Source: Hyphomicrobiales bacterium
GTDB taxonomy: Bacteria; Pseudomonadota; Alphaproteobacteria; Rhizobiales; Rhizobiaceae
NCBI GenBank assembly: GCA_900471925.1
Contig: UCGV01000001.1
Coordinates: 186,001-250,000 of the forward strand
Direction of reading: 5' to 3'
Length of the DNA stretch: 64,000 bases
Part shown: in pieces, positions 50,251 to 60,278 of the stretch
Layout: each line of letters opens with the position of its first letter
Numbering within the stretch: the stretch's first letter is position 1
The notes under the pieces: generated by a model
The model's input: the letters and a program-made list of their open reading frames with translations, nothing else
What the model was told of the DNA's origin: nothing
Databases searched by the model: none
Program-made: the position numbers and the translations under genes

Positions 50251-50958
50251 ATGGCTATGTTTGGACGTTCGGTGCTCGGTCTTTCGGCTTTCGTGGTCAT
50301 GGCCGCCCTTTCGCTGCCCGTCATGGCGGCCGATTGCGGCAGCACAGCTTCGCCCGAGCTCGACTGGCAGGAATGCAGCAAGAAGAACCTGATGCTTCAG
50401 GGCAGCGATCTTCAGAAAGCCAATCTCGCCGGCACGGATTTCTCGCTGACTGATCTCGGCGGCGCCAACCTCACATCCGCCAATGCCGAAAAGGCGACGC
50501 TGGTGCGCGCTTCGCTTGCCGGCGCGAGTGTGCAGGGCGCTAACTTTGCCAAGATCGAGGCCTACCGCTCGACCTTCGCCGGCGCCGTTGCCGATGGCGC
50601 AAATTTTGTCAGCGCCGAATTGCAGCGGGCCGATTTCACGGGCGCGCAGCTGACCAAGGCCAATTTCGAGAAGGCCGAACTCGGTCGCGCCAATTTCGAC
50701 AAGGCGGTTTTGACCGGTGTCAGCTTCGCGCTTGCCAATCTCTCTCGCGCCGATCTGACGGGCGCAAGTTATGACGGCGCCATCGTTTTCGACCGCGCGT
50801 TCATGTACCTGACCCGCATCGAGGGGCTCGACCTTTCCGCCGCAACTGGCCTGCAACAGACGCAGATCGACCTGGCCTGCGGCGATTCTTCCACCAAGCT
50901 TCCTTCGGGCCTGTCCGCTCCCTCGAACTGGCCTTGCCCCCAGGAGGAGCAGGAATAG
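50251..50958 (+). CDS. Secreted pentapeptide-repeat protein
   Basis: Exported protein of 235 residues: signal peptide (SVLGLSAFVVMAALSLPVMA) then about 25 tandem A(D/N)Lxx-type pentapeptides over residues 45-180, for example ANLAGTDFSLTDLGGANLTSA and ADFTGAQLTKANFEKAELGRA, which should form a right-handed quadrilateral beta-helix. The cysteines at DCGSTAS, QECSKK, LACGD and WPCPQ frame the repeat and could form two disulfides. The start at 50251 follows GGAGGGAG. Function is unknown; this periplasmic type is unlike the cytosolic gyrase-protecting Qnr proteins. Confidence 0.85.
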   Translation: MAMFGRSVLGLSAFVVMAALSLPVMAADCGSTASPELDWQECSKKNLMLQGSDLQKANLAGTDFSLTDLGGANLTSANAEKATLVRASLAGASVQGANFAKIEAYRSTFAGAVADGANFVSAELQRADFTGAQLTKANFEKAELGRANFDKAVLTGVSFALANLSRADLTGASYDGAIVFDRAFMYLTRIEGLDLSAATGLQQTQIDLACGDSSTKLPSGLSAPSNWPCPQEEQE

Positions 50959-50970
50959 AGCCTGTCCGGT

Positions 50971-51717
50971 TTATGCGAGACGTCCTACCGGGATGATCTC
51001 GCGCGCCTGCGCATGGAAGGGATTGCCGTCCCAGTCACCATGCCACGCCTCGACGGCGAGCCCCACATCCTCCATCATGCTCAGGAGCTTATCGCGCGAC
51101 GTATAGAGGATTTTCGCGCGTCCGGAAAAACGCGCCCCGGTCGACAGCACGTGGTAGCCGTTTTCATAGGAGAGAATGCCCGTCGCTTCATCGTAATGTG
51201 ACTCGTCGAAGGCTTCGATGGCGCCAAGTTCGGGATGTTCGAGCCGACGCACGCTGCTGTGGCGCACGTCGCGCTCGCCCTGAAAGTCGGGGTTGCGCGT
51301 GTCGAATACGAACCTGCCTGTCGGGCTCAGATGCGAGGCGATCGTCGCAAGTGCGGCGCGTTGATCCTCTTCGGTCAGGAAGACCTGAAAGGCATGGCCC
51401 GTCAGTACGATGAGATCGAAAGTCTTGCCGAGGCGAACGGTGCGGGCATCGCCCTCGACCCACTGCACCTTGTCGCCGCCCGGCCGTGCCTTGGCGATAT
51501 CGAGCATGGCGGCTGCCGGATCGACACCGGTAACGGCCCGCGTCGTGGCGAGCGCCGCCGTCAACTCGCCGGTGCCGCAGCCGAGGTCGAGCGCAGACTG
51601 CGCTCCTTCCGCAAGCGTCATGCAGAAATCGAAATCCGGCCCCCAGCGATTGGCGCTATCGTAGAACTGCGCGAGCGAAGGATCGCGGTAAAGGGGATCG
51701 TCGGATATGCTGTTCAT
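50971..51717 (-). CDS. Class I SAM-dependent methyltransferase
   Basis: Methyltransferase of 248 residues. Motif I is ALDLGCGTGELTAAL, motif II contains VTGVDPAAAMLDIA and the post-I acidic region is VQWVEGDARTVRL; the rest has the seven-strand Rossmann pattern. The substrate is unknown. Its start overlaps the end of the upstream GNAT gene by 4 nt (ATGA), so the two are translationally coupled. It converges with the pentapeptide gene 12 bp away. Confidence 0.8.
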   Translation of the reverse strand: MNSISDDPLYRDPSLAQFYDSANRWGPDFDFCMTLAEGAQSALDLGCGTGELTAALATTRAVTGVDPAAAMLDIAKARPGGDKVQWVEGDARTVRLGKTFDLIVLTGHAFQVFLTEEDQRAALATIASHLSPTGRFVFDTRNPDFQGERDVRHSSVRRLEHPELGAIEAFDESHYDEATGILSYENGYHVLSTGARFSGRAKILYTSRDKLLSMMEDVGLAVEAWHGDWDGNPFHAQAREIIPVGRLA

Positions 51718-52253
51718 GCGCCTGGCTTTCGCTCGCTGATATAGAGATAGCGCTCCATCATCTCGCCGGCCGCATTCGGCTTGCTGAAGGTTTCACGCCT
51801 CTGATGCACCCGCGCAGCCACCTTCTGTGAGGGCAGATTGTCCGGATGGACGATACTGACGATGCGCGACAGGCCCATGACCGAGAAGGCATGGTCGCGG
51901 CAGGCGGTTGCCGCTTCCGTCGCATAGCCCTTGCCCCAATGATCCAGCCACAGATGGTAGCCGATCTCCGGTTCCAGTCCCTCGGATGTTTCTTGCAGCG
52001 TGATCCCGCAATCGCCGAGCAGGTCGCCGCTCTCCCGGTCAATGACGGCCCAGAGTCCGAAACCGTTCTTCTGGTAGCTGCGGAAAGCAAGCCTGTCGAA
52101 GAAATCGCGTGTCCCCATCGCGTCCTTAACCGAAGGGTAATAGCGCATGCAGAGCGGATCGGCGAAGATGCGCTCCAGCACCGGCAGATCCGAAACCGCA
52201 ATCTCGCGCAAAACCAGCCTCTCGCTGCGCAGGATTTCCCGCACGTCGCCCAT
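51714..52253 (-). CDS. GNAT acetyltransferase (RimJ/RimL type)
   Basis: Acetyltransferase of 179 residues of the ribosomal-protein-alanine acetyltransferase branch. It has LRSERLVLREIAVSDLPVLERIFADPLCMRYYPS at the N-terminus and GYHLWLDHWGKGYATEAATACRDHAF as the acetyl-CoA motif. This subfamily acetylates protein N-termini or small amines, so the acceptor is open. Coupled to the downstream methyltransferase gene by a 4-nt overlap. Its start (MGDVREILRSERL) is the only close ATG. Confidence 0.82.
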   Translation of the reverse strand: MGDVREILRSERLVLREIAVSDLPVLERIFADPLCMRYYPSVKDAMGTRDFFDRLAFRSYQKNGFGLWAVIDRESGDLLGDCGITLQETSEGLEPEIGYHLWLDHWGKGYATEAATACRDHAFSVMGLSRIVSIVHPDNLPSQKVAARVHQRRETFSKPNAAGEMMERYLYISERKPGA

Positions 52254-52407
52254 CTTCTCATCCTTCTGTTATGGGGCAGGGCCCGGCTGCACAGCGTCTT
52301 CGGCTCGCTTAACACGAGAGCGTCCGCCATCATATCCGCGGAGATGTGCCGTGATCGCCTGGTCGCGCCATTTCGCTCGCGGCTTAGCCGTTCGCGGAGC
52401 AGAAATG

Positions 52408-52438
52408 AAAAAAGCGGACCCCGTGAGGTCCGCTTTTT
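52408..52438. terminator. Bidirectional terminator next to msrB
   Basis: AAAAGCGGACC and GGTCCGCTTTTT form a perfect stem around CCGTGA. Read leftward it ends the msrB transcript with a T-tract. Confidence 0.85.
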
Positions 52439-52454
52439 CTGTCATATCAATGGC

Positions 52455-52868
52455 TTACTTTCCTGGCTCGAAAACCATCGCGTGCCCGTTGATGCAGTAG
52501 CGAAGGCCAGTCGGCGGCGGTCCGTCCGGGAAGACGTGCCCGAGATGGGCCTCACAGGTGCCGCAGCGGATTTCGGTGCGCACCATTCCATAGGTCGTGT
52601 CGCGGTATTCGGTAACGGCGCCGGGTGACACCGCTTCGAAATAGCTTGGCCAACCGCATCCGGCATCGAATTTGGTGTCGGAGCGGAAGAGCGGTGCATC
52701 GCAGCCGACGCAACGGTAGAGACCGGTCTCGAAAGAATCCCAGTAAGGACCGGTAAAAGCGCGTTCGGTGCCGTGCTGGCGCGTGATGCGGTACTGCTCG
52801 GGGGTCAGCAGTTCCTTCCATTCGGCATCGGTCTTGTGAACTTTCGGTGTGGTGGTCGTGTCGGCCAT
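52455..52868 (-). CDS. msrB: Peptide methionine (R)-S-oxide reductase MsrB
   Basis: Repair enzyme of 137 residues reducing R-methionine sulfoxide in proteins. Structural zinc ligands are C53, C56, C102 and C105 (YRCVGC, IRCGTC), the catalytic cysteine is C125 in [11 protein letters not shown] and the resolving cysteine may be C71 in [10 protein letters not shown]. The start at 52868 follows AAGGAG; the ORF runs on to 52988. No signal peptide, so cytosolic. A strong terminator follows. No msrA lies in the window. Confidence 0.93.
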   Translation of the reverse strand: MADTTTTPKVHKTDAEWKELLTPEQYRITRQHGTERAFTGPYWDSFETGLYRCVGCDAPLFRSDTKFDAGCGWPSYFEAVSPGAVTEYRDTTYGMVRTEIRCGTCEAHLGHVFPDGPPPTGLRYCINGHAMVFEPGK

Positions 52869-53085
52869 GGAGTGCTCCTTTCGCCGTCCGGGGGCAATCT
52901 CTTTTCGAGCGCAAATGTGGTGTGTTGGGCGCGATTGATCAAGTCTTCGCCACCGCTCCGCGTCCGGCCGCGCCGCCAGATAGCCCAATTCCTCGCCTAG
53001 TCAATTTGGGGGAAGACGACGAATCACCCGTGCTTTATCTTTAATGTGCCATTAAGCTTAATAGTGGGCGTTTCGGGGACAACAG

Positions 53086-53289
53086 GTGTTTCATACTGTG
53101 ATCATGGTTCTATACGGCACTATCGCTGTTATCGCCTTGGGCGTGACCTTGCTGGAAGGCTGGGTCAATCACGATCGCTGGACCCTTCATCGTATTGCCG
53201 GGCTGGTCGCCTGCCTGTTCTGGCCTCTCCCCCTTTTGTTCTTCATCCTGCACGGTTCTTTTTCCCGTCTCGCAACCCGCCTTTCCTGA
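53086..53289 (+). CDS. Small two-TM membrane protein
   Basis: A 67-residue ORF with two hydrophobic helices (VLYGTIAVIALGVTLLEGW and IAGLVACLFWPLPLLFFILHG) joined by a polar loop NHDRWTLHR. GTG at 53086 has GGGGA 6 nt upstream; ATG at 53104 is an alternative without a ribosome-binding site. It precedes the mrp operon by 135 nt in the same direction. No family recognised. Confidence 0.5.
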   Translation: MFHTVIMVLYGTIAVIALGVTLLEGWVNHDRWTLHRIAGLVACLFWPLPLLFFILHGSFSRLATRLS

Positions 53290-53424
53290 GCCTCGGACAG
53301 GTGGCGGGGATCACCTGCCCCTCCGGGCAGGTGGCCGAAATCGCTTGAGGCTGCCAGTCGTTTCGCCTAAGTCATGGAAACAGACTGTTTTTACGGGATT
53401 TGAACCGGCAGACGGGGAGGGGAC

Positions 53425-55782
53425 ATGGCCGATGTCACGGCTCTGACATTGCTGGCCTTGTGTCTGCCGCTGATCGGCGCTCTCGCCGCTCCCTTCATCA
53501 TCCGTGCCGTTGGTGCCGGTGGCGCTTGGCTCCTCGCCGTCGCGCCTTTGCTTGCTTTCCTGCATTTCTTGAGCCTTCTGCCTGAGATCGCTGGTGGCCG
53601 GATCGTTATCGGCGGCTACGACTGGGTGCCGAGTCTGGGCTTGCGCTTCTCCTGGTTCCTGGATGGGTTGTCGCTCACCTTCGCACTGCTCATCACCGGT
53701 ATCGGCACGCTGGTCGTGCTCTATGCCGGCGGTTATTTGAAGGGACATCCCGATCAGGGGCGGTTCTTCTCCTTCATCTTCCTGTTCATGGGTGCGATGC
53801 TCGGCGTCGTCGTCTCCGACGGCTTCCTGATGTTCTTCATCTTCTGGGAACTCACTTCGATCACCTCCTTCCTGCTGATCGGCTTTGACCATCAGCGGGA
53901 GGCATCGCGCCGCGCCGCCCTTCAGGCGCTGGTCGTCACTGGTGGCGGCGGTCTGCTGCTGCTTGCCGGTTTGCTGCTGCTCTGGGGCACGACCGGCGCC
54001 GTGCAGTTCTCCGAACTCATGCAATTTGGCGATGTCGCCAGGGCGAGCCCGCTCTATCTTGCCACTCTTGCTCTGGTACTCGGTGGCGCTTTTACCAAAT
54101 CGGCGCAGTTTCCCTTTCATTTCTGGCTCCCGAACGCGATGGAGGCGCCGACCCCGGTTTCCGCCTATCTGCATTCCGCCACCATGGTGAAGGCCGGCGT
54201 CTATCTGCTGATGCGGCTGAACCCGGTCATGGGCTCGACACCCGCCTGGGAGGTTCTATTGCCCGTCTTCGGCGGCCTGACGCTGATAACAGGCTCGGTG
54301 CTTGCCATCCGCCAGACCGATCTCAAGCTGAAGCTCGCCTATACGACCGTCTCCTCCCTCGGTCTGCTTGTACTCCTGACCGGCTTCGGCTCGGATTATG
54401 CTATCGAAGCGGCAGTGCTCTATCTGGTGGCGCATTCGCTCTTCAAGGGTGCGCTCTTCATGATCGCCGGCATCATTGATCATGAAACCGGCACGCGGAA
54501 CATCACGCGGCTGCGCGGGTTGCGAAAGTCGATGCCGCTGACCTTCGTCATCGCCATCATGGCCGCCCTCTCCATGGCTGGCCTGCCGCCATTCTTCGGC
54601 TTCCTCGCCAAGGAGGAAATCTATGCGGCGCTCGCTGCCGCCGATCCCTATTCAATCCTCGTCACCGCCATTGCCGTCTTCGGAAATACGCTGATGTTTG
54701 CGATTGCCTTTGCCGTGGCACTGAGACCTTTCCTCGGCCAACCGGTGGAGACGCCGAAACATCCACATGAGGCGCCGGTGCTGCTCTGGCTCGGCCCGGC
54801 CGTCCTGGCACTGTCGGGTGCACTTGCCGCTCTCTTTCCCGGCCTCACCCATGTCGCGATCTCCTCACCCATGGCATCCGCTGTCGCCGGTGTGCCCAAG
54901 GTCATCTCCATTTCGCTGGTTCCGCATGTCGGCGTGCCCCTGGCTCTGTCGCTGCTGACGATCGTGTTCGGCAGCGCCGTCTACTGGCAACTCGACCGTA
55001 TCAGGATGCTCACGGCCTACCTGCTGCATTCGGCCCGTGGCCCTGACCGCGGTTTCGACCATGCCATCGCCGGCCTTGTCCGTTTTGCGCATCTCGTCAT
55101 CGGTATCGTGCAGCCGCGGCGGCTGGATATCTATGTCGCCTGCACCTTCCTCAGCGTCGCGGCAATCCTGCTTGTACCGCTCACGGTCAATGGAGAGTTG
55201 CCGTCGACATTTGCCTTGCCGGCCGACCTGCGTCTGCATGAAGCGGGCGTCATGCTTATCGCCTTGCTCGGCCTCATCGCGGTGCTGATTGCCCGCGACC
55301 GGCTGACGGCGATCGTCTCTCTCGGTGTTCAGGGTTTTGCGGTCGCGCTGATCTTTCTGCTCTTCGGTGCCCCGGATCTCGCCTTCACCCAGTTCATGGT
55401 GGAAACGCTCGCGGTCGTCATCCTTGCGCTTGTCATGACAAGGCTGCGCCTGTCGCCGACCGATCCCCGCCATGGTGCCCGTAGGCTCTTCGATATCGCC
55501 CTCTCGCTCGCCTGCGGCCTCGGCCTCGCGCTGCTCCTGATGCGCGCCACCGAAGCGCCGTTCAACACCGCGCTCAGCGATTTCTTCAACGCCCATTCGA
55601 AGCTGATCGCCCACGGCGCCAACGTCGTAAACGTCATCATTGTCGATTTCCGCGGCACGGACACACTCGGCGAAATCGCCGTCGTGGCGGTGACGGGGCT
55701 CGCCATCCTCGCGCTCATCCGCATCCGCGGCAATAAGGAGCGCAAGCTTGCGGCGAACGATCCGGATGCGGAGGGCGCATGA
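53425..55782 (+). CDS. mrpA: Mrp/Pha cation-proton antiporter subunit A
   Basis: Large membrane subunit of 785 residues, homologous to NADH dehydrogenase subunit L. It has about 20 hydrophobic segments, the proton-channel core [31 protein letters not shown], and a C-terminal extension ending [27 protein letters not shown], the MrpA-specific tail. First gene of a complete seven-subunit operon exchanging Na+ or K+ for protons. The start at 53425 follows GGGGAGGGG. Its stop overlaps the start of a 40-codon ORF by ATGA. In rhizobia such operons are called pha or mrp/mnh and serve pH or ion adaptation. Confidence 0.92.
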   Translation: MADVTALTLLALCLPLIGALAAPFIIRAVGAGGAWLLAVAPLLAFLHFLSLLPEIAGGRIVIGGYDWVPSLGLRFSWFLDGLSLTFALLITGIGTLVVLYAGGYLKGHPDQGRFFSFIFLFMGAMLGVVVSDGFLMFFIFWELTSITSFLLIGFDHQREASRRAALQALVVTGGGGLLLLAGLLLLWGTTGAVQFSELMQFGDVARASPLYLATLALVLGGAFTKSAQFPFHFWLPNAMEAPTPVSAYLHSATMVKAGVYLLMRLNPVMGSTPAWEVLLPVFGGLTLITGSVLAIRQTDLKLKLAYTTVSSLGLLVLLTGFGSDYAIEAAVLYLVAHSLFKGALFMIAGIIDHETGTRNITRLRGLRKSMPLTFVIAIMAALSMAGLPPFFGFLAKEEIYAALAAADPYSILVTAIAVFGNTLMFAIAFAVALRPFLGQPVETPKHPHEAPVLLWLGPAVLALSGALAALFPGLTHVAISSPMASAVAGVPKVISISLVPHVGVPLALSLLTIVFGSAVYWQLDRIRMLTAYLLHSARGPDRGFDHAIAGLVRFAHLVIGIVQPRRLDIYVACTFLSVAAILLVPLTVNGELPSTFALPADLRLHEAGVMLIALLGLIAVLIARDRLTAIVSLGVQGFAVALIFLLFGAPDLAFTQFMVETLAVVILALVMTRLRLSPTDPRHGARRLFDIALSLACGLGLALLLMRATEAPFNTALSDFFNAHSKLIAHGANVVNVIIVDFRGTDTLGEIAVVAVTGLAILALIRIRGNKERKLAANDPDAEGA

Positions 55783-55901
55783 CGACAGACGCTTCGAACC
55801 CGATCGTGTTCCAGCCCGCAAACGTAAGGGCAATTGTTGTGCACCAGGATGCCGCTCTCCCGCATCCCTGTCCTCAATTTTTCGATGGGGGTCTCCTGTG
55901 A
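55779..55901 (+). CDS. Coupled micro-ORF between mrpA and mrpB
   Basis: A 40-codon ORF ([20 protein letters not shown] at its start). It begins inside the mrpA stop (ATGA) and ends with a TGA that overlaps the GTG start of mrpB (GTGA), so it fills the only gap in an otherwise overlapping operon and would couple mrpA to mrpB translation. It is soluble and not hydrophobic, unlike the Mrp subunits. No family is recognised. Confidence 0.45.
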   Translation: MTTDASNPIVFQPANVRAIVVHQDAALPHPCPQFFDGGLL

Positions 55902-56317
55902 GCACTCTCATCTTCCGCACCGTCGCTCCCTTCATCACCGCGCTGATGCTGCTCTTTTCCGTCTTCATCCTGCTGCGTGGCCATAACGAACCGGGCGGCG
56001 GCTTCATCGGCGGACTGATAGCCGCCTCGGCGCTGGCGATCTACGGCATCGCCTTCGGTGCGCAGGCGGTACATCGGGCGATCCGCTTCCACCCCTTGGC
56101 GATTGCCGGCTTCGGCCTGCTTCTCTCCTGTCTGGCCGGCCTGATGTCGGCCCTTTTTGCCGTGCCTTTCATGACAGGCCTCTGGGTCTATCCCGTCATC
56201 TTCGGTCTGGAGGTGCCGCTCTCCAGCGTCATGCTCTTCGATCTCGGCGTCTATTTTGTCGTGTTCGGCGCGGTTGCGTCGATCGCCCTGGCGCTCGAAG
56301 AAAAGGAGGTGGATTGA
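55898..56317 (+). CDS. mrpB: Mrp/Pha antiporter subunit B
   Basis: Membrane protein of 139 residues with four hydrophobic segments. The signature [35 protein letters not shown] is typical of MrpB/MnhB. It starts at GTG 55898 with GGGG upstream, and the GTG overlaps the stop of the micro-ORF. The next gene begins at its last base (TGATG), showing tight translational coupling. Confidence 0.9.
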   Translation: MSTLIFRTVAPFITALMLLFSVFILLRGHNEPGGGFIGGLIAASALAIYGIAFGAQAVHRAIRFHPLAIAGFGLLLSCLAGLMSALFAVPFMTGLWVYPVIFGLEVPLSSVMLFDLGVYFVVFGAVASIALALEEKEVD

Positions 56318-56694
56318 TGGAAGCGCTCTTCGCCATCCTCGTCGGCCTGTTCTTCGCAGCCGCGGTCTATCTGATCCTGTCGCACTTCTCGATCCGTATC
56401 ATGCTCGGCATCGCCATCCTCGGCAATGCCGTGAACCTCTTGATCTTCACGGCTGGAAGGCTGACACGCGAAGTCCCGCCGATCATTCCGACCGGCACCG
56501 ATGCGCTGCCATCAGGCGCCGCCAATCCGCTGCCGCAGGCGCTGATCCTGACCGCGATCGTCATTTCTTTCTCCTTCTTTGCCTTCCTGTTGGTGCTGAC
56601 CTATCGCGCCTATCAGGAGCTGGGCACCGACGATACGACCCGCATGCATGACGCCGAGCCGGAAGACCGGCCGCTGCCGCCGGTGGGGTATTGA
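56317..56694 (+). CDS. mrpC: Mrp/Pha antiporter subunit C
   Basis: Protein of 125 residues with three membrane helices, homologous to NuoK: IMLGIAILGNAVNLLIFTAGRL and PLPQALILTAIVISFSFFAFLLVLTYRAYQ are the typical MrpC stretches, the latter with the DPLPQALVLTAIVI-like signature. Starts with a perfect AAGGAGG ribosome-binding site and overlaps the genes on both sides by one base (TGATG). Confidence 0.92.
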   Translation: MEALFAILVGLFFAAAVYLILSHFSIRIMLGIAILGNAVNLLIFTAGRLTREVPPIIPTGTDALPSGAANPLPQALILTAIVISFSFFAFLLVLTYRAYQELGTDDTTRMHDAEPEDRPLPPVGY

Positions 56695-58241
56695 TGGCAG
56701 CTCCCGTTTCCGATCTTTCGGTCGCAATGGTCACCGCTCCGGTCCCGCCCGTTCACTGGCTGGCGATCCTTCCGGTCGCGCTCTGCATAACCCTCGGCGC
56801 GCTGCTTCTGATACTGCGCTCTCACTCCCGCCTGCAGGCGTGGATCGCCATCGCAGGCCTTGTGCTCCTCGTGCTGTTCGATGCCATGCTTCTCCGGCAG
56901 GTCGTGGAAAACGGCCCGCTCACCATGGTCATGGGCCGCTGGCTGCCGCCCTTCGGTATCGCCTTCACCGTGGATCTGTTCAGCGCCCTGATGGCGCTTG
57001 CTGCAGCTGTGGCAGCTCTTTCTGCCAGCATTTATGCACTCTCGGATACGACCGAAAGCGGCCGGCGATACGGTTTTTTCCCGCTGCTGATGCTCTTGAT
57101 GGCAGGTGTCACCGGCGCGTTCCTGACCGGCGATATCTTCAATCTCTATGTCTGGTTCGAGGTGCTGCTCATCTCGTCATTCGGACTGCTGATCCTTGGC
57201 CCCGAGCGGGCGCAGATCGACGGCGCGTTGAAATATGCGGTGCTGAACCTCATTGCCACGACTTTGTTCCTGATTGCGATCGGTGTCCTCTATGCGAGCT
57301 TCGGCACACTCAACATGGCCGATATCGCCGAGCGGGCGGCGGGCCTGAGCGGTACGGCGCCGCTGTTGACGCTCGCCTGCCTCTTTTTGCTCGCTTTTGC
57401 CATGAAGGCAGCGGCCTTCCCGGTAAATTTCTGGCTGCCGGCCTCCTATCACACGCCACGCATCGCCGTTTCCGCGCTCTTTGCCGGTCTTTTGACCAAG
57501 GTCGGCATCTATGCGCTGCTCCGCGTCCTTGTCATGCTGCTGCCCACCGAGCGTGACGAACTAAGCTTGCTGATCGCTATCGTCGGTGCCCTGACCATTC
57601 TCGTGGGTGCGCTGGGCGCGCTTGCCGAAAACGACCTGCGTCGGCTGCTCGGCTATGTCGTCATCTCGGGCATCGGCAACATGCTGGTGGGCGCAGCACT
57701 CGGCACTGTCGAAGGTCTCGGCGGCGCGATTTTCTACGCGCTGCATTCGGTCGTGCTGATGACGGCGCTCTATCTTCTGGCCGGAGAGGCGGGTAGGCGT
57801 GGCGGCGCCTTCTCACTGGCTTCGCTCGGTGGCCTTTATCGGCAAAACGGCTGGTTCGCCGCGATCTCGCTGATGCTGCTTCTGGCTGCCTGCGGCCTGC
57901 CGCCGTTTTCCGGCTTCTGGCCGAAAGTTCTGCTGGTCAAAGCCTCGCTCGATCTCGGCGCTTGGTGGCTGGCCGGCGCAATCCTGCTCGGCGGCTTTCT
58001 GCTGACCATTGCTTGCGGGCGCGTCTTCCTGTTCGCCTATTGGCGCCCATCGGCGATCCCGCTGCCGCTGGTGCGCACCCGCTGGACGGCCGGCTTGCCG
58101 CTTGCGACCTTGACGCTCATCGTTATCGGCTTCGGTATCCTGCCCGAACAGTTGCTGCAGCTCGTTCGCGCGGCGGCCGATGGGCTGGCCGACCCCTCGG
58201 CTTATATCTTCTCCGTCTTTCCGGAAGGGGCCATACGATGA
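56694..58241 (+). CDS. mrpD: Mrp/Pha antiporter subunit D
   Basis: Second large NuoL/M/N-like subunit, 515 residues with 14 membrane helices. Key features are the conserved glutamate in FNLYVWFEVLLISSFGLL (helix 5), lysines in AFAMKAAAFPVNFWLPASYHTPRIAVSALFAGLLTKVGIYAL and the discontinuous-helix region. Overlaps mrpC by one base and mrpE by four (ATGA). MrpA and MrpD together form the proton and cation paths. Confidence 0.92.
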   Translation: MAAPVSDLSVAMVTAPVPPVHWLAILPVALCITLGALLLILRSHSRLQAWIAIAGLVLLVLFDAMLLRQVVENGPLTMVMGRWLPPFGIAFTVDLFSALMALAAAVAALSASIYALSDTTESGRRYGFFPLLMLLMAGVTGAFLTGDIFNLYVWFEVLLISSFGLLILGPERAQIDGALKYAVLNLIATTLFLIAIGVLYASFGTLNMADIAERAAGLSGTAPLLTLACLFLLAFAMKAAAFPVNFWLPASYHTPRIAVSALFAGLLTKVGIYALLRVLVMLLPTERDELSLLIAIVGALTILVGALGALAENDLRRLLGYVVISGIGNMLVGAALGTVEGLGGAIFYALHSVVLMTALYLLAGEAGRRGGAFSLASLGGLYRQNGWFAAISLMLLLAACGLPPFSGFWPKVLLVKASLDLGAWWLAGAILLGGFLLTIACGRVFLFAYWRPSAIPLPLVRTRWTAGLPLATLTLIVIGFGILPEQLLQLVRAAADGLADPSAYIFSVFPEGAIR

Positions 58242-58717
58242 ACGTCCTGTTCCTCAGCCTGCCGCTTGCCATCGCCTGGGTCGCCATAACAGGCAGCGTC
58301 TCGCCCCATAATTTCGTCATCGGTCTCGCCCTGTCGCTGCTGTCGCTCGCCGTTGTGCGGGAAGCTCTGGCCAGCCGCTCGTTGCCGCGCCGCATTCGGC
58401 TTTTGAGCGTCCTGCTGCTGGTCGGCCTCTTCCTGAAGGAACTGGCGCTTTCAGCCTGGCGGGTAGCGCTCACGGTAATGTCGCCCCGCATGCGGCTTGT
58501 GCCCGGCATTTTCGCCTTTCCGCTGACGGTGACGACGGATTTCCAGATCACCCTGCTTGCCAATCTCATTACGCTGACGCCGGGCACGCTCTCGGTTGAT
58601 GTGTCTGAGGATAGGCGGACACTCTACGTCCATGCGCTGGACTGCGCCGATCCCGACGCGATCAGGCGTGATATCGCCAATGGTTTCGAACGCCGCATCA
58701 TGGAGGCCTTCGGATGA
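58238..58717 (+). CDS. mrpE: Mrp/Pha antiporter subunit E
   Basis: Protein of 159 residues. After two or three membrane helices ([18 protein letters not shown] and [20 protein letters not shown]) comes the MrpE signature [30 protein letters not shown]. The start at 58238 overlaps the mrpD stop (ATGA). A much longer ORF in this frame opens at 57962 inside mrpD, but its front part is a shadow. Confidence 0.92.
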   Translation: MNVLFLSLPLAIAWVAITGSVSPHNFVIGLALSLLSLAVVREALASRSLPRRIRLLSVLLLVGLFLKELALSAWRVALTVMSPRMRLVPGIFAFPLTVTTDFQITLLANLITLTPGTLSVDVSEDRRTLYVHALDCADPDAIRRDIANGFERRIMEAFG

Positions 58718-59028
58718 TTACGCCTGCCGCCATCGTTTCCGCTGCCGCCATCGCCGCTCTCGGCATCCTCTGTGTCGCCTTCTTCGTAACCGTCTGGCGG
58801 GTCGTTGCCGGTCCCAGCCTGCCGGATCGCATCCTGGCGCTCGATATGCTGACAGGCACCGCCATCGGGTTCATCGCCGTCGTTGCTGTGCGCACCGGCT
58901 TTTCGCTCTATATCGACATTGCAATCGCGCTCGGCCTCGTCGGTTTTCTCGCAACCGTCGCCTTCGCGCGTTTCGTACTCTCGCGCGGTCGGGGCGGAGA
59001 CGCCGAGGACAGAAAGGGGCGCCGATGA
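58714..59028 (+). CDS. mrpF: Mrp/Pha antiporter subunit F
   Basis: Protein of 104 residues with three membrane helices and the MrpF signature [33 protein letters not shown]. It overlaps mrpE (ATGA) and mrpG (ATGA) by 4 nt. MrpF belongs to the small-subunit group needed for assembly and transport of the complex. Confidence 0.92.
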   Translation: MITPAAIVSAAAIAALGILCVAFFVTVWRVVAGPSLPDRILALDMLTGTAIGFIAVVAVRTGFSLYIDIAIALGLVGFLATVAFARFVLSRGRGGDAEDRKGRR

Positions 59029-59357
59029 TCGACTATATCGTTGCGATCGCCACGGCCATCCTGCTGCTGAGCGGTGCTTTCTTCGTGCTGGCGGCTGCCA
59101 TCGGAATTGTGCGCCTGCCGGATCTCTATACACGTATGCATGCCGCCTCGAAGGCAGGCACGGTTGGTTCGGGCCTGTTGCTGCTGGCTGCAGGGCTTTA
59201 CTCTGGTGAGCTTGCCATATTTGCAAGAGCAATGGCCGGGTTCTTCTTTTTTATCCTCACGGCACCTGTTTCTGCGCACCTTCTTGCGAAAGCTTCGCAT
59301 ATAACGGGGCATTTCCCTGTTGATATCTCAGTACGTGACGATATGCGAATGCGCTGA
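59025..59357 (+). CDS. mrpG: Mrp/Pha antiporter subunit G
   Basis: Last subunit, 110 residues with three membrane helices and the MrpG signature [39 protein letters not shown], ending with [16 protein letters not shown]. It overlaps mrpF by 4 nt. No obvious terminator follows; the AT-rich mucR upstream region begins directly after. Confidence 0.92.
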   Translation: MIDYIVAIATAILLLSGAFFVLAAAIGIVRLPDLYTRMHAASKAGTVGSGLLLLAAGLYSGELAIFARAMAGFFFFILTAPVSAHLLAKASHITGHFPVDISVRDDMRMR

Positions 59358-59794
59358 AGCGTCGGCTATTCAGAATTTTAAGCAAATTTACGCAATTCTA
59401 TGCACTGGAAGCACGAATAAACCTTGCCGATCTGCTGACCAATTCTTCGTGATGGATTTTTTTTCTAGGAAAATCACATTTAATAATTGGCCTTTTGGGA
59501 AAACGATGGTATTTGAAAACGCAAGTAGAGTTCTGATTGTGAATTAGAATCGTACTGCTTCCAAGTCCCTTAGCCTTGATTGCCAATGTCTAACTGGGTG
59601 ACGGCCTGGAACAATACGTAGTAGCTCACGTTCAGGCAGTATTGGCGCAGAAAACGGTCTTCGGAATCTAGGGGTGGATTTCCGGTTTTTCGAAACAGAG
59701 GCTGCATCCTGCTCTTTTGCTGTTTGGCTCTACGAAGAGGGTTCTTTGTCTTTTGGGAGAAGGACCGTTTGAGCATGATAACAGGAGAAAGAAT
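59358..59794. other. AT-rich mucR upstream region
   Basis: 437 bp without a convincing gene. From about 59370 to 59570 the sequence is clearly AT-richer than the rest of the window, with T- and A-runs near 59456-59476 and TTTAATAATTGG near 59480. MucR/Ros proteins bind AT-rich targets and repress their own genes, so these may be autoregulatory sites. No clear promoter pair was picked. Confidence 0.45.
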
Positions 59795-60226
59795 ATGACG
59801 GATATGGCGACCGGCAATGCGCCGGAGCTGCTTGTGGAACTGACGGCCGATATCGTCGCGGCCTATGTCAGCAACCACGTTGTCCCGGTCAGCGACCTGG
59901 CCAATCTGATTTCCGACGTACATTCGGCATTGAGCAACACATCCGTACCGCAGCCGGTGGCCGCGGTCGTCGAAAAGCAGAAGCCCGCGGTCTCTGTCCG
60001 CAAGTCCGTGCAGGACGAGCAGATTACGTGCCTGGAATGCGGCGGCAACTTCAAATCCCTGAAGCGTCACCTGATGACGCATCACAATCTCGCGCCGGAA
60101 GAATATCGCGAGAAGTGGGATCTGCCTGCCGACTACCCGATGGTGGCCCCGGCCTATGCCGAAGCGCGCTCGCGCCTCGCAAAGGAAATGGGTCTCGGAC
60201 AGCGCCGCAAGCGCGGCCGCGGCTGA
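59795..60226 (+). CDS. mucR: MucR/Ros zinc-finger transcription regulator
   Basis: DNA-binding protein of 143 residues. The C2H2-type finger has C79, C82, H92 and H96 in [21 protein letters not shown], followed by [32 protein letters not shown], the alphaproteobacterial Ros/MucR signature. The N-terminal part ([17 protein letters not shown]) is the oligomerisation region. MucR acts as a heterochromatin-like global repressor of exopolysaccharide, motility and symbiosis genes in rhizobia. The start at 59795 follows AGGAG, and a strong terminator follows the gene. Confidence 0.95.
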   Translation: MTDMATGNAPELLVELTADIVAAYVSNHVVPVSDLANLISDVHSALSNTSVPQPVAAVVEKQKPAVSVRKSVQDEQITCLECGGNFKSLKRHLMTHHNLAPEEYREKWDLPADYPMVAPAYAEARSRLAKEMGLGQRRKRGRG

Positions 60227-60251
60227 GTTTTCACCGCTAGACGATACAAAG

Positions 60252-60278
60252 AGCCGGGCCTGGTGCCCGGCTTTTTTG
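60252..60278 (+). terminator. Rho-independent terminator of mucR
   Basis: AGCCGGGC (60252-60259), loop CTGGT, GCCCGGCT (60265-60272), then a run of T. Confidence 0.9.
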
